DNA of 35,534 bases from a virus: IMG/VR virus record IMGVR_UViG_3300042397_000191, positions 1-35,534 of that record, one strand, 5' to 3'. Positions 1-6,523 of this stretch are shown here, piece after piece (within the stretch, counting starts at the first letter, position 1; every line of letters begins with the position of its first letter). Below the pieces are notes generated by a model. That model searched no databases. It was not told the DNA's origin and saw only the letters and a list, made by a program, of their open reading frames with translations. The position numbers and the translations under genes were made by a program.

Positions 1-1
1 T

Positions 2-490
2 GTGATTGACATGGATGACTCAGAGAGGTACAATACACTCACTGAATTACTCACGGAGATCGGCGACAAAGCAATCATCTTCATGCCGTTCAAAGCGTCA
101 CAGCAACGCATGTTGAGCAGGCTCACCGCAGATGGTTTCGATGTTGCAATGGTCAACGGAGACACAAGCAAAAAGGATCGTGATCAGATATTCAACGACT
201 TCCAGCACACGGACAAGCCGCAGATTTTGTTGGCTCACCCCAAGGTTGCTGCGCACGGTTTGACGCTGACACGATCCAAGGACATCATTTGGTTTGCACC
301 TATTTATTCACTTGAGCAGTACGAGCAAGCCAATGCGAGGATTCGTCGGTTGACAACAACTGGCAAAACGACTGTGTGGCACATCTGGGCCACCGGCTTT
401 GAGGCAGAGCTGTACCGCAGGCTCCGCACAAAGAAAAACACACTTGCGGAATTTTTGACACTGGTGCAAGGCATCAACAGTGACGAGTAA
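2..490 (+). CDS. Superfamily 2 (SNF2/DEAD-like) helicase, C-terminal part; 5' end outside window
   Basis: This is the second RecA-like lobe of an ATP-dependent DNA helicase or translocase, probably acting in phage DNA replication or recombination. The open frame runs to the left edge, so the true start and the Walker A/B motifs lie outside the window. What is visible fits helicase lobe 2: a motif-IV-like stretch (KAIIFMPFKASQQRML), a 'VNGDTSKKDRDQIFNDFQ' segment, motif V (AAHGLTLTRSKDIIWF) and motif VI (QANARIRR with its arginine finger). The C-terminus is a short Lys/Arg-rich helix. The next gene begins 16 bases after the stop, so it is probably in one operon with the coiled-coil protein and the ssDNA-binding-like protein. 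The helicase fold is clear; the subfamily is less certain because only about 160 residues can be read. Confidence 0.85.
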   Translation: MIDMDDSERYNTLTELLTEIGDKAIIFMPFKASQQRMLSRLTADGFDVAMVNGDTSKKDRDQIFNDFQHTDKPQILLAHPKVAAHGLTLTRSKDIIWFAPIYSLEQYEQANARIRRLTTTGKTTVWHIWATGFEAELYRRLRTKKNTLAEFLTLVQGINSDE

Positions 491-506
491 GAAACGAGGT
501 AACTGA

Positions 507-899
507 ATGAACTACGACATTGCCGCAGAGCGGTATCTGCAGGTTCGCAAAGAGGTCGAAGACCTTGAGCGCGAACACAAAACAGCCAAGGCTGTACTTA
601 CTGAAAAACTGATAGCGCTGGAAAACTGGATGACAGCCAAAGCGCAAGAGGACGGACTGGAGACAGTCAAGACTCCTCACGGTACGGCCTACTGGTCTAC
701 CCACCACACAGCAACAGTTGGTTCTCGTGAAGAGTTCTTCAGCTTTTGTAAAGAGCACGATGCTTGGGACATGGTCGAGTCCCGTGCGTCAAAGACGGGA
801 GTCAAGAGTTACATCGAGGCTAACGGTGCACCCCCACCCGGGGTAAATTTCTCATCGACAAAAGTGTTCAATATGCGCAAAGCGCAATCCAAGGAGTAA
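507..899 (+). CDS. Hypothetical phage coiled-coil protein (130 aa)
   Basis: The function is not known. Residues 1-55 are rich in Glu, Lys and Leu and predict a coiled coil. Residues 60-130 hold a compact region beginning with a 'LETVKTPHGTAYW' beta segment and ending with 'GVNFSSTKVFNMRK'. A coiled coil followed by a beta-rich 'GxxxVxTxxGT' segment resembles phage Gp157- or Gam-like nuclease-modulating proteins. It also resembles unnamed proteins I recall between phage helicase and ssDNA-binding genes. A GAGG ribosome binding site lies about 10 bases before the ATG. Its place between a helicase and an SSB-like gene suggests a role in replication or recombination, but that is inferred from context only. 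Confidence 0.7.
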   Translation: MNYDIAAERYLQVRKEVEDLEREHKTAKAVLTEKLIALENWMTAKAQEDGLETVKTPHGTAYWSTHHTATVGSREEFFSFCKEHDAWDMVESRASKTGVKSYIEANGAPPPGVNFSSTKVFNMRKAQSKE

Positions 900-903
900 A
901 CAA

Positions 904-1800
904 ATGAGTAACATGATCGCAAACGTCCCAGCGCACATCGCAGCGCGTATCGCAGCCCGCCAACAAGCAGGCACCAAGTCCAGCGTAGCTTCGGCCATCG
1001 TCAGTGACGGCATCAGCATCCCGCGCATCAGCATCCGTGCTGGCCGCTATCGCCTGAACGAAGAGGGCGTTGAGACCACCGTGGGTGTCACGCTCGACAC
1101 CATCATCGTGGGTGCCAACCCCCGCGTGTCCAAAGTGTTCTACGGCAAAGCCTTCGATGCCTCAGCAGAGAATGTCCGCCCTGATTGCTGGTCCAACGAT
1201 GGCCTCAAGCCCGATGCAAGCATTGACGCTCCTGTACATACAGGTTGCGCTGACTGCCCAAACAACGTGCTGGGCTCCAAGATTCTGCCATCGGGTGCCA
1301 AGTCCAAGATGTGCGCTGACCAGCGTCACCTCGCTGTTGTGGCTGCTGCTGACCCCACAAAGGTCTACAGCTTGACCGTGCCCGTAAGCGGCATGAAAGC
1401 TCTGCGCGAGTACTTCAAGGAACTCGGCAACTACGGCATTGGGCCAGAAGAAGTCGTGACCGAGTTGGGCTTCGACGACGCTGCCAGTTTTCCCAAGATC
1501 ACCTTCAAGCAGAAGGGCTATGTGCCAGAGAAAGCTATTGGCCGTGTGGATAACTTGTTGGCAAGTGACCCTGTCAAAGTGGCGACTCGTCAAATGGCCC
1601 CAACCGCTGCTGGCCCTGCGCTGGCTGCACCAAAAACACAGACTGCGATCGCCGCACCTGCAGTGGACGATGCCTACGAGGAAGAGTCTTCAGCACCAGC
1701 GCCTGTTGTTTCCGCGCAACCCAAGGCTAAGCCCACAGTTGCCCCAGTAAAAGCGTCGGATGAATTGGCTGCGAAGCTCGACAGTCTGTTCGACGAGTAA
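904..1800 (+). CDS. Putative single-stranded-DNA-binding protein with Cys cluster and acidic tail (298 aa)
   Basis: This probably coats single-stranded DNA during phage replication. Residues 35-190 form the folded part, with beta-rich segments and four cysteines (C95, C115, C118, C137) spaced like a metal site. Residues 205-285 are a disordered Ala/Pro/Lys linker. The last residues (AAKLDSLFDE) form an amphipathic acidic tip, as in SSB and T7 gp2.5 proteins, where the tip recruits partners. An AGGAG site lies 7 bases before the ATG, and the gene starts 4 bases after the upstream stop, so it is co-transcribed with it. A strong terminator follows, so this gene ends a transcription unit. The SSB call rests on architecture and neighbourhood, not on a clear OB-fold signature. 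Confidence 0.6.
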   Translation: MSNMIANVPAHIAARIAARQQAGTKSSVASAIVSDGISIPRISIRAGRYRLNEEGVETTVGVTLDTIIVGANPRVSKVFYGKAFDASAENVRPDCWSNDGLKPDASIDAPVHTGCADCPNNVLGSKILPSGAKSKMCADQRHLAVVAAADPTKVYSLTVPVSGMKALREYFKELGNYGIGPEEVVTELGFDDAASFPKITFKQKGYVPEKAIGRVDNLLASDPVKVATRQMAPTAAGPALAAPKTQTAIAAPAVDDAYEEESSAPAPVVSAQPKAKPTVAPVKASDELAAKLDSLFDE

Positions 1801-1824
1801 TAGAATCACAGCTCATTTAGGGCT

Positions 1825-1847
1825 CCCCGGCTTAGGCCGGGGTTTTT
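1825..1847 (+). terminator. Rho-independent terminator after the SSB-like gene
   Basis: A perfect 7-bp GC stem (CCCCGGC / GCCGGGG) with a TTAG loop is followed directly by TTTTT. It lies 25 bases after the stop of the 298-aa gene and before the primase-helicase. It should separate, or partly attenuate, transcription between the two. Confidence 0.9.
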
Positions 1848-1863
1848 CATCTAGGGGCATATT

Positions 1864-4830
1864 TTGGACACCAAACACTTTCTTACTCGCGTTTTTGCCC
1901 AGACAGACGAACTCGTTATCTGCACCCACAAGCCTGATCCATCTGGCAAGAATCCACGTGGGTTCTTCTGGAATAGAGGCTCGTTCGCAGACATCGACAG
2001 CGCCGTCGCAGCTATCAATCAGTGGGACACAGAGCCCAACACTACGGTCTACTACACAGTCGGTGCGTTTGCTGGGCACGCATACACCGATGACAACAAC
2101 AAGCAAAAGTGGTATCGCACACAGGCGCATGCAACATGGTTCAGGGCACTTGCCCTTGACCTCGACATCGGTGCTGACAAGCCGTACCAGACACAAAAAG
2201 AGGGCTGGGCCGCTATGGTCACAGCGCTCAAAGCAATTGGCATGCCAATGCCAATGGTCATCTCATCAGGCAACGGCATCCACTGCTATTGGCCACTTAC
2301 CGACAACGTGAAAAAAGACCACTGGGTCAAGGCATCCACAGCACTGCGCATCGCGCTTGAGGAGAACGGCGTTGAGATCGACACCACAAAAATTCACGAC
2401 CCATCCATGGTGCTCCGCCCCGTTGGCACGCACCACAAGAAACAGCAACCATGGAAGGACGTCCGGTGTGTTGCGGACTGCCCAGACTACGATGCTGCTG
2501 CGCTCTTCACAACGCTCAAGCCGTGGTTCGGCAAGGTTGCCAAACTATCACCCAACCCACTTACGCCACGTGCAGGCAAGCCCAAGTCCTCAATACTCGC
2601 TGCCGTGCTCAGTAGCAACGATGTCGTCCTCGACGCAGTGGCTGAGCGATGCAACCAAGTCAAAGCTCTTGTTAATTCTGGCGGCGTTCTCGATGCCGCT
2701 GGCCGCGATGTACCTGAGCCACTATGGCGTGCTTCGTTAGGTCTGGCCAAGCACTGCACCGATGTAAGCGAAGCTGTCATCAAGCTCGCGGGTAAGCACA
2801 AAGACTTTGACCTCAACAGCAGCCTCGACAAGATCAATGGCTGGAACGGTACAGGCCCAACGACCTGCGCCAAGTTTGAGCAGCTGTGCTCTAAGGGCTG
2901 CGAAGGATGCCCGAGCCGTGGCAAGATCACAAGCCCTGCACAGTTGTCCGTGGTGACTGAGGTTGCCATTGAGACAGAGGCTGGTGAAGAAGTTGTGATG
3001 ACGCTGCCGCCCACTTACGTGGTGCAGAACAATCAGATTTACCGCGAGGTGAAGATCGAAGTCGTCACGAAGGATGCCAATGGTAACGACGTGGCGCAAG
3101 AGGTTATCGAGCTGGAGCACGTGAGCCAGTACGAGATGCACATCACTGGTGTGTACAACGACAACGAGAGCGGCAAGGCTGCATTCAAGCTGCTGGTCAA
3201 GTACCCCATGACAGGCTGGAAAGAGACAGAGCACGACATTGCAGTGCTCGCTTCCATCGGCAAAGACTTCAGCACGTTCTTGCTGAATCGTCAGGTCTTT
3301 GTGAAGAGCATTCCCCAACAAGAAAAACTGAGAGGCTACTTAATGGATTACTTATCAATGGTGCAAAAGCAAGCACCAACAGGTCAAGACTTCGTCAGCT
3401 TTGGCTGGCAAAAAGACGGCTCGTTTATGTGCGGTGCCGCACTCCTTGGTGCTCCTCACGGCGCGACAGACACACGCCTGCGTGGACCAGCAGCACACTT
3501 TGCAGACCTCATCGGACCACACGGCACCAGAGAGGACTGGATCAAAGGCATGGAGATGCTGAACCGTCCGGGTACCGACACGATGCGCTCAGCTGTCTTG
3601 TTGGCGTTGACTGGCATCATTGGGCCTGTGGCTGGGAACGCTTCCATCTTGGTGTCAATTTACTCACCAGAGACGACCACAGGAAAGACCTTGTCGCTCA
3701 TTGCGGCCAACAGCTTGATCGGTAGCCCTAAGCCGCTGTTTCTAAACCAGAAGGACACCATGAACGCGCTGTACAAGCAGCGCGGTGTGTTCAACAACTT
3801 GCCGTGCTGTATTGACGAGTTGACTGCAGCTGACGACAAAGACATGGCTGACATGGCGTACCAGTTGAGCATGGGGCGTGAGAAGATGTCCATGACCAAA
3901 GACCGCGAGCTGCGTGACCCTGCAACGTGGGACGGCCCGACGATAGGTTCATCCAACATATCGCTGCATCAGAAGTTTGAGGCCGCGCAGGCGGGCAACG
4001 AGCCGCTTAAAGCACGATGCCTAGAGCTACCCCAGCATGACCGCACGTTCGTCGCTACAAGGCCCGATGGCAAGAGCGATGGCTATGAGTTCTTCGACCT
4101 CATGGCTGAGAACAACGGCTGGGCATTCCCTGAGCTGGTGCAGTTTGTGCTGGACAACGGTGGGCAGAAGAAGGCGTGGGAGTGGGCAGAGCGATCGTTC
4201 GACAAGACTTTTGGGTTTACCTTCGAGCCGCAGGAACGCTTTTACCGCACAGCCATCATCTCTTCGTGGGGCATGGGCACCATCGGTGCCAAGCTGGGCT
4301 TGTTCCCGTTTGATGTGAAGGCTACTGTTGAGTACTTGATCGAGCATGTCAAGAAGACACGCCAGTCTGCCATCGACAACAAAATTGATGTGTTCGACAC
4401 CGTGGGCCAGTTCCTCGCTGAGCATAACGACCAGTTGGTGGAGTGCAAAGAGAAGTACGGCTCAGGCGTGGAGCAAGTCACTATGCCAGCACCTGAGCGT
4501 GCGGTGGCCCGGGTCAAGATTGTGTACGACGACAAGACACCCGTGATGCCGGGGAGCTTGGTCTACATCAACGCAGACCGCTTTCGCCAGTGGCTCAAGA
4601 CCAAGCGTGACGGGCTTGACCGCGTTGAGCGGGAACTGGAAGATGAGAGCGCCCTGATTCGCCGCCGTGAGCGCGTGACCATGTTCAAGGGTTGCCCCAA
4701 GCATGCGCCGGGTCAGATGCAGTGTCTGGTTGTGAACCTGAATCACCCACGTTTCATCGACAGCCTGACGGGCACAATGGCGCGTGCACAGAGTAAGATC
4801 GCCCTTGCAGTACTAGGAGCAGTTGCATGA
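1864..4830 (+). CDS. Primase-helicase fusion (AEP-type primase plus DUF927-like ATPase), 988 aa
   Basis: A bifunctional replication protein expected to make primers and unwind DNA at the phage fork. The N-terminus shows archaeo-eukaryotic primase motifs: metal-binding D99/D101 (ALDLDIG), S-G-N-G-I-H at 135-140, and a third motif around residues 179-193 (DPSMVLRPVG). A Cys-rich stretch (CSKGCEGCP) lies at about 340-350. The C-terminal half resembles DUF927/SF3-like ATPases, with a P-loop-like SPETTTGKT at 601-609 (lacking the usual first Gly) and D651/E652 in CCIDEL as Walker B. The start is TTG: an in-frame TAG lies at 1852, there is no ATG or GTG between, a GGGG stretch sits 6 bases upstream, and the next in-frame Met (about residue 118) would remove the D99/D101 pair. 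The stop overlaps the next ATG. Confidence 0.85.
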   Translation: MDTKHFLTRVFAQTDELVICTHKPDPSGKNPRGFFWNRGSFADIDSAVAAINQWDTEPNTTVYYTVGAFAGHAYTDDNNKQKWYRTQAHATWFRALALDLDIGADKPYQTQKEGWAAMVTALKAIGMPMPMVISSGNGIHCYWPLTDNVKKDHWVKASTALRIALEENGVEIDTTKIHDPSMVLRPVGTHHKKQQPWKDVRCVADCPDYDAAALFTTLKPWFGKVAKLSPNPLTPRAGKPKSSILAAVLSSNDVVLDAVAERCNQVKALVNSGGVLDAAGRDVPEPLWRASLGLAKHCTDVSEAVIKLAGKHKDFDLNSSLDKINGWNGTGPTTCAKFEQLCSKGCEGCPSRGKITSPAQLSVVTEVAIETEAGEEVVMTLPPTYVVQNNQIYREVKIEVVTKDANGNDVAQEVIELEHVSQYEMHITGVYNDNESGKAAFKLLVKYPMTGWKETEHDIAVLASIGKDFSTFLLNRQVFVKSIPQQEKLRGYLMDYLSMVQKQAPTGQDFVSFGWQKDGSFMCGAALLGAPHGATDTRLRGPAAHFADLIGPHGTREDWIKGMEMLNRPGTDTMRSAVLLALTGIIGPVAGNASILVSIYSPETTTGKTLSLIAANSLIGSPKPLFLNQKDTMNALYKQRGVFNNLPCCIDELTAADDKDMADMAYQLSMGREKMSMTKDRELRDPATWDGPTIGSSNISLHQKFEAAQAGNEPLKARCLELPQHDRTFVATRPDGKSDGYEFFDLMAENNGWAFPELVQFVLDNGGQKKAWEWAERSFDKTFGFTFEPQERFYRTAIISSWGMGTIGAKLGLFPFDVKATVEYLIEHVKKTRQSAIDNKIDVFDTVGQFLAEHNDQLVECKEKYGSGVEQVTMPAPERAVARVKIVYDDKTPVMPGSLVYINADRFRQWLKTKRDGLDRVERELEDESALIRRRERVTMFKGCPKHAPGQMQCLVVNLNHPRFIDSLTGTMARAQSKIALAVLGAVA

Positions 4831-5015
4831 ACGTGTATGGCACTCCTTGGGAGCTAGACGAGCCCTACGAAGTTAGCATTGCCAGAATCAAAGCCCTCGC
4901 TGCGAACGCGGGGACTCCGGGTCATAACGAATATGGACAGGCGTTGCACGCCTGTCACGGGTACAGGCACGACGCTCACTACTGGGCATGGATTTCAAAC
5001 AGGGGAAACGCATGA
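4827..5015 (+). CDS. Hypothetical small protein (62 aa)
   Basis: Function unknown. The ATG overlaps the stop of the primase-helicase gene (ATGA), and an AGGAG site lies about 8 bases upstream, so translation is probably coupled. The protein is rich in His, Tyr and Trp, especially at the C-terminus (HACHGYRHDAHYWAW). This could bind a metal, but no known motif is complete. It overlaps the next gene by 4 bases in the same way. Confidence 0.75.
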   Translation: MNVYGTPWELDEPYEVSIARIKALAANAGTPGHNEYGQALHACHGYRHDAHYWAWISNRGNA

Positions 5016-5437
5016 GCATTGATTCGATCGAGTTGTGGCACCGTAGGGGTCGGCCTGACCCCACCGCCCGCGAACTGGATATTCAGATGGGATGCCACGT
5101 GGAAGAGTTTGTGGAGATGCTGGACTGCGTGCAGTTTGACGGCACATGGAACAACCTGCGCTACGAGATCAAGCTGCTGGCTGACCGCCTCAAAAGCGGG
5201 CAAGAGCACGCTGTCATCTGCGATCGCAAAGAGATGCTGGACTCGCTGGCCGATCAGATCGTTACTTCTGTGGGTGTTGGTCACTGTGCCAGCATGAAGA
5301 TGACCGATGCAGTCGACGCCGTGAACCGCAGCAACTGGTCAAAGTACAACGAGAACGGCGAGCCTGTGTTCAACGAACATGGGAAAATAGCGAAAGGGCC
5401 CAACTACAAGCCCCCTGTGCTGAACAACCTTTACTGA
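5012..5437 (+). CDS. MazG-like nucleotide pyrophosphohydrolase (141 aa)
   Basis: An all-alpha NTP pyrophosphohydrolase of the MazG/phosphoribosyl-ATP pyrophosphatase type. It would hydrolyse nucleotides such as modified dNTPs, or alter host (p)ppGpp levels, to support phage DNA synthesis. The metal-binding pattern is visible: an EExxE-type helix (HVEEFVEMLD) near residue 33 and a second helix with ExxxxxxD (EMLDSLADQIV) near residue 72. The C-terminal part (VNRSNWSKY ... GKIAKGPNYKPPVL) is the tail I associate with phage members of the family. I chose ATG 5012 because it overlaps the previous stop as ATGA and has AGGGGA 4 bases upstream. An ATG at 4988 would add eight residues without an obvious ribosome site. 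Confidence 0.8.
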   Translation: MSIDSIELWHRRGRPDPTARELDIQMGCHVEEFVEMLDCVQFDGTWNNLRYEIKLLADRLKSGQEHAVICDRKEMLDSLADQIVTSVGVGHCASMKMTDAVDAVNRSNWSKYNENGEPVFNEHGKIAKGPNYKPPVLNNLY

Positions 5438-5446
5438 GGAACAACC

Positions 5447-5698
5447 ATGCCACGCGACTACAAGAAAGAGTACGCCAACTACCAAGGCAAACCCGACCAA
5501 ATTGCCAACCGTGCAAAGCGCAACGCTGCCCGCTCTGAGATGGAAAAGAAGGGTGTGGTGTCCAAGGGTGACGGCAAGGACGTCGACCACAAGACGCCTA
5601 TTGCCAAAGGCGGCGGCAACGGATCAGGCAATCTGCGTGCAGTGCCCAAGTCCGAAAACCGCTCCTTTGCCCGGACCAAGTCGGCCCGGATGAAGTAA
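5447..5698 (+). CDS. Small HNH endonuclease-like protein (83 aa)
   Basis: A beta-beta-alpha-metal HNH nuclease candidate. The core is DVDHKTPIAKGG followed by GNLRAVPKSENRSFART, giving the D-H, central Asn and final Asn positions of HNH proteins. The N-terminal 35 residues and C-terminus are basic and could bind DNA. It is shorter than free-standing homing endonucleases, but its size fits small phage HNH proteins that aid terminase cutting. It starts 9 bases after the MazG-like stop with a GAGGAA site, so it is the last gene of the + strand operon. The stop abuts the stop of a - strand gene. It could be a packaging helper or a mobile nuclease; the sequence does not decide. Confidence 0.75.
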   Translation: MPRDYKKEYANYQGKPDQIANRAKRNAARSEMEKKGVVSKGDGKDVDHKTPIAKGGGNGSGNLRAVPKSENRSFARTKSARMK

Positions 5699-5704
5699 TT
5701 ACTT
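5693..5704. repeat. 12-bp palindrome spanning two convergent stop codons
   Basis: AAGTAATTACTT is a perfect palindrome. It contains the TAA of the HNH gene on the + strand and the TAA of the 43-aa gene on the - strand, which abut with no spacer. It is AT-rich with no T-run after a GC stem, so it is not a convincing terminator. Confidence 0.7.
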
Positions 5705-5830
5705 CGCCTTTGCTTTCATGGCGCAGACGCCAGCCTTCGCGCACTTGGCGGGGCTAGGGCAACCTTTGCAGGGTTTGAAGGGAGCAGCTTTTTTGCCTGC
5801 GGGGGCCATCATCTTTTTACCGTACATCAT
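5699..5830 (-). CDS. Cys-rich basic microprotein (43 aa)
   Basis: Function unknown; found by reading the gap between the HNH gene and the 77-aa gene. The frame encodes a Lys/Ala-rich peptide starting MMYGKKMMAPAGKKAA, with four cysteines spaced C-x2-C-x5-C-x5-C (CKGCPSPAKCAKAGVC) and a KAKAK end. A GGAGA site lies 5 bases before the ATG, which supports a real start. It is the last - strand gene, following three other small basic genes. The four Cys could bind zinc or iron, or form disulphides. The ribosome site and strong composition bias argue that it is translated; with 43 codons, chance cannot be fully excluded. Confidence 0.6.
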   Translation of the reverse strand: MMYGKKMMAPAGKKAAPFKPCKGCPSPAKCAKAGVCAMKAKAK

Positions 5831-5848
5831 GGGATTCTCCAGTTGGGG

Positions 5849-6082
5849 TTAACGGTGCTTCGCGGTTTTTGCAGCTATCTTTTTGGGTTGAGCTACAAAC
5901 TGTTTCCCCGCAGCTTTGCCAGCGCGTTTCGCACGCGTTGTTGCAGCATACTCAGCAGGGCTAAGACTTTTAATTGCAGACTCAGGTAGATACCTTTCGC
6001 CCGTGTCAGATGATCGTTTTCCACTTTTGGTTCTCCAGTTCTGGTCAGTCCAGTTTTTGAGGGATTTTTGAGGGGCTTTCAA
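5849..6082 (-). CDS. Small basic conserved phage protein, DUF5872-like C-terminal half (77 aa, TTG start or frameshift product)
   Basis: Highly basic, with KSLKNWTDQNWRTKSG near the start, GERYLPESAIKSLSP in the middle and GKQFVAQPKKIAAKTAKHR at the end. From memory this pattern is the second half of DUF5872-type proteins of phages and algal viruses; molecular role unknown. There is no ATG in this frame: the only likely start is TTG at 6082, which overlaps the stop of the 62-aa gene, with a GGGGGG run 8 bases before it. The frame is -1 relative to the 62-aa gene and is open upstream only as far as a TAA at 6116-6118. It is therefore either re-initiated at TTG or read by -1 slippage on the G run as an extension of the 62-aa protein. 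Confidence 0.75.
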   Translation of the reverse strand: MKAPQKSLKNWTDQNWRTKSGKRSSDTGERYLPESAIKSLSPAEYAATTRAKRAGKAAGKQFVAQPKKIAAKTAKHR

Positions 6083-6267
6083 TCTCTGTACCCCCCGCCA
6101 GCGGCCTTGTATTTCTTAGCTACAAGCTGTGCCTTGCGAGCTGACCATTGGCCAGCACCAGTGCCTTGGGTTGCAGCAGCTTTCACTTGCGACACGATCC
6201 GCTTGCGCATCTCGGGCTTGGTGTAGTTGCCAGCGGCGTTGACTGTGGATTTGGGCTTGGTAGCCAT
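6079..6267 (-). CDS. Small basic conserved phage protein, DUF5872-like N-terminal half (62 aa)
   Basis: A basic protein with the segment GAGQWSARKAQLVAKKYKA and the end GGGYRD. I recognise the pattern 'GQWSARKAQ.LA..YK..GGGY' from small proteins of cyanophages and large algal viruses (DUF5872-type); function unknown. I chose ATG 6267, with GGAAG 8 bases upstream, rather than a start six codons earlier inside the preceding gene. The start lies one base after the stop of the 84-aa gene. Its own stop overlaps the possible TTG start of the 77-aa gene, and six consecutive G lie just upstream of that stop. In the relatives I recall, this segment and that of the 77-aa gene occur in one chain. Confidence 0.78.
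   Translation of the reverse strand: MATKPKSTVNAAGNYTKPEMRKRIVSQVKAAATQGTGAGQWSARKAQLVAKKYKAAGGGYRD
6091..6096 (-). other. Run of six G in the coding strand, possible frameshift site
   Basis: In the 62-aa frame the codons read GGC GGG GGG TAC AGA GAT TGA. Moving back one base after the G run enters the frame of the 77-aa gene (GTA CAG AGA TTG AAA). The C-GGG-GGG heptamer is close to, but not identical with, the classical X-XXY-YYZ pattern. Slippage by RNA polymerase is also possible. Confidence 0.35.
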
Positions 6268-6268
6268 G

Positions 6269-6523
6269 TCAGCACTTCCATGCACGAAGCGATTTGTTGA
6301 TGCGGCTGTTGGGGTCTTTGGCGGTCTTGGCGCTGGTCAGCTTCTCTTTCATACCCTCCATGCGGGCACAGAACGAGTCGCGTCGTGGGCCACCCTCGGG
6401 TTGAGGAGCCTTGAGCCCCGGCTTGCCGGGGTTCGCCTTGTTGTAAGACGCACGCCCCTTGGCGTTGAGCCCGCCCTTTTCGGACTTGCCTTCTTTGCGT
6501 GTCCACGCTGGTGTCTTTGCCAT
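6269..6523 (-). CDS. Small basic conserved phage protein, DUF6321-like (84 aa)
   Basis: Function unknown. The protein opens with AKTPAWTRKEGKSEKGGLNA, continues with KGRASYNKANPGKPGLKAP and has a PRRDSFCARMEGM segment, ending in SRINKSLRAWKC. I associate this order of motifs with DUF6321 proteins from phages and aquatic viruses. It is rich in Lys, Arg and Gly and lacks any membrane segment. I prefer ATG 6523, which overlaps the stop of the 2026-aa gene (TGATG) and has AGGAGA 6 bases upstream, over a GTG one codon earlier. It is the first of four small basic genes at the distal end of the structural operon. Confidence 0.78.
   Translation of the reverse strand: MAKTPAWTRKEGKSEKGGLNAKGRASYNKANPGKPGLKAPQPEGGPRRDSFCARMEGMKEKLTSAKTAKDPNSRINKSLRAWKC

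Noticed and set aside
2737-3321. Open frame of 194 codons on the - strand
   Set aside because: Lies opposite the middle of the primase-helicase, whose sense frame has clear domains; Val/Leu/His-rich shadow composition.
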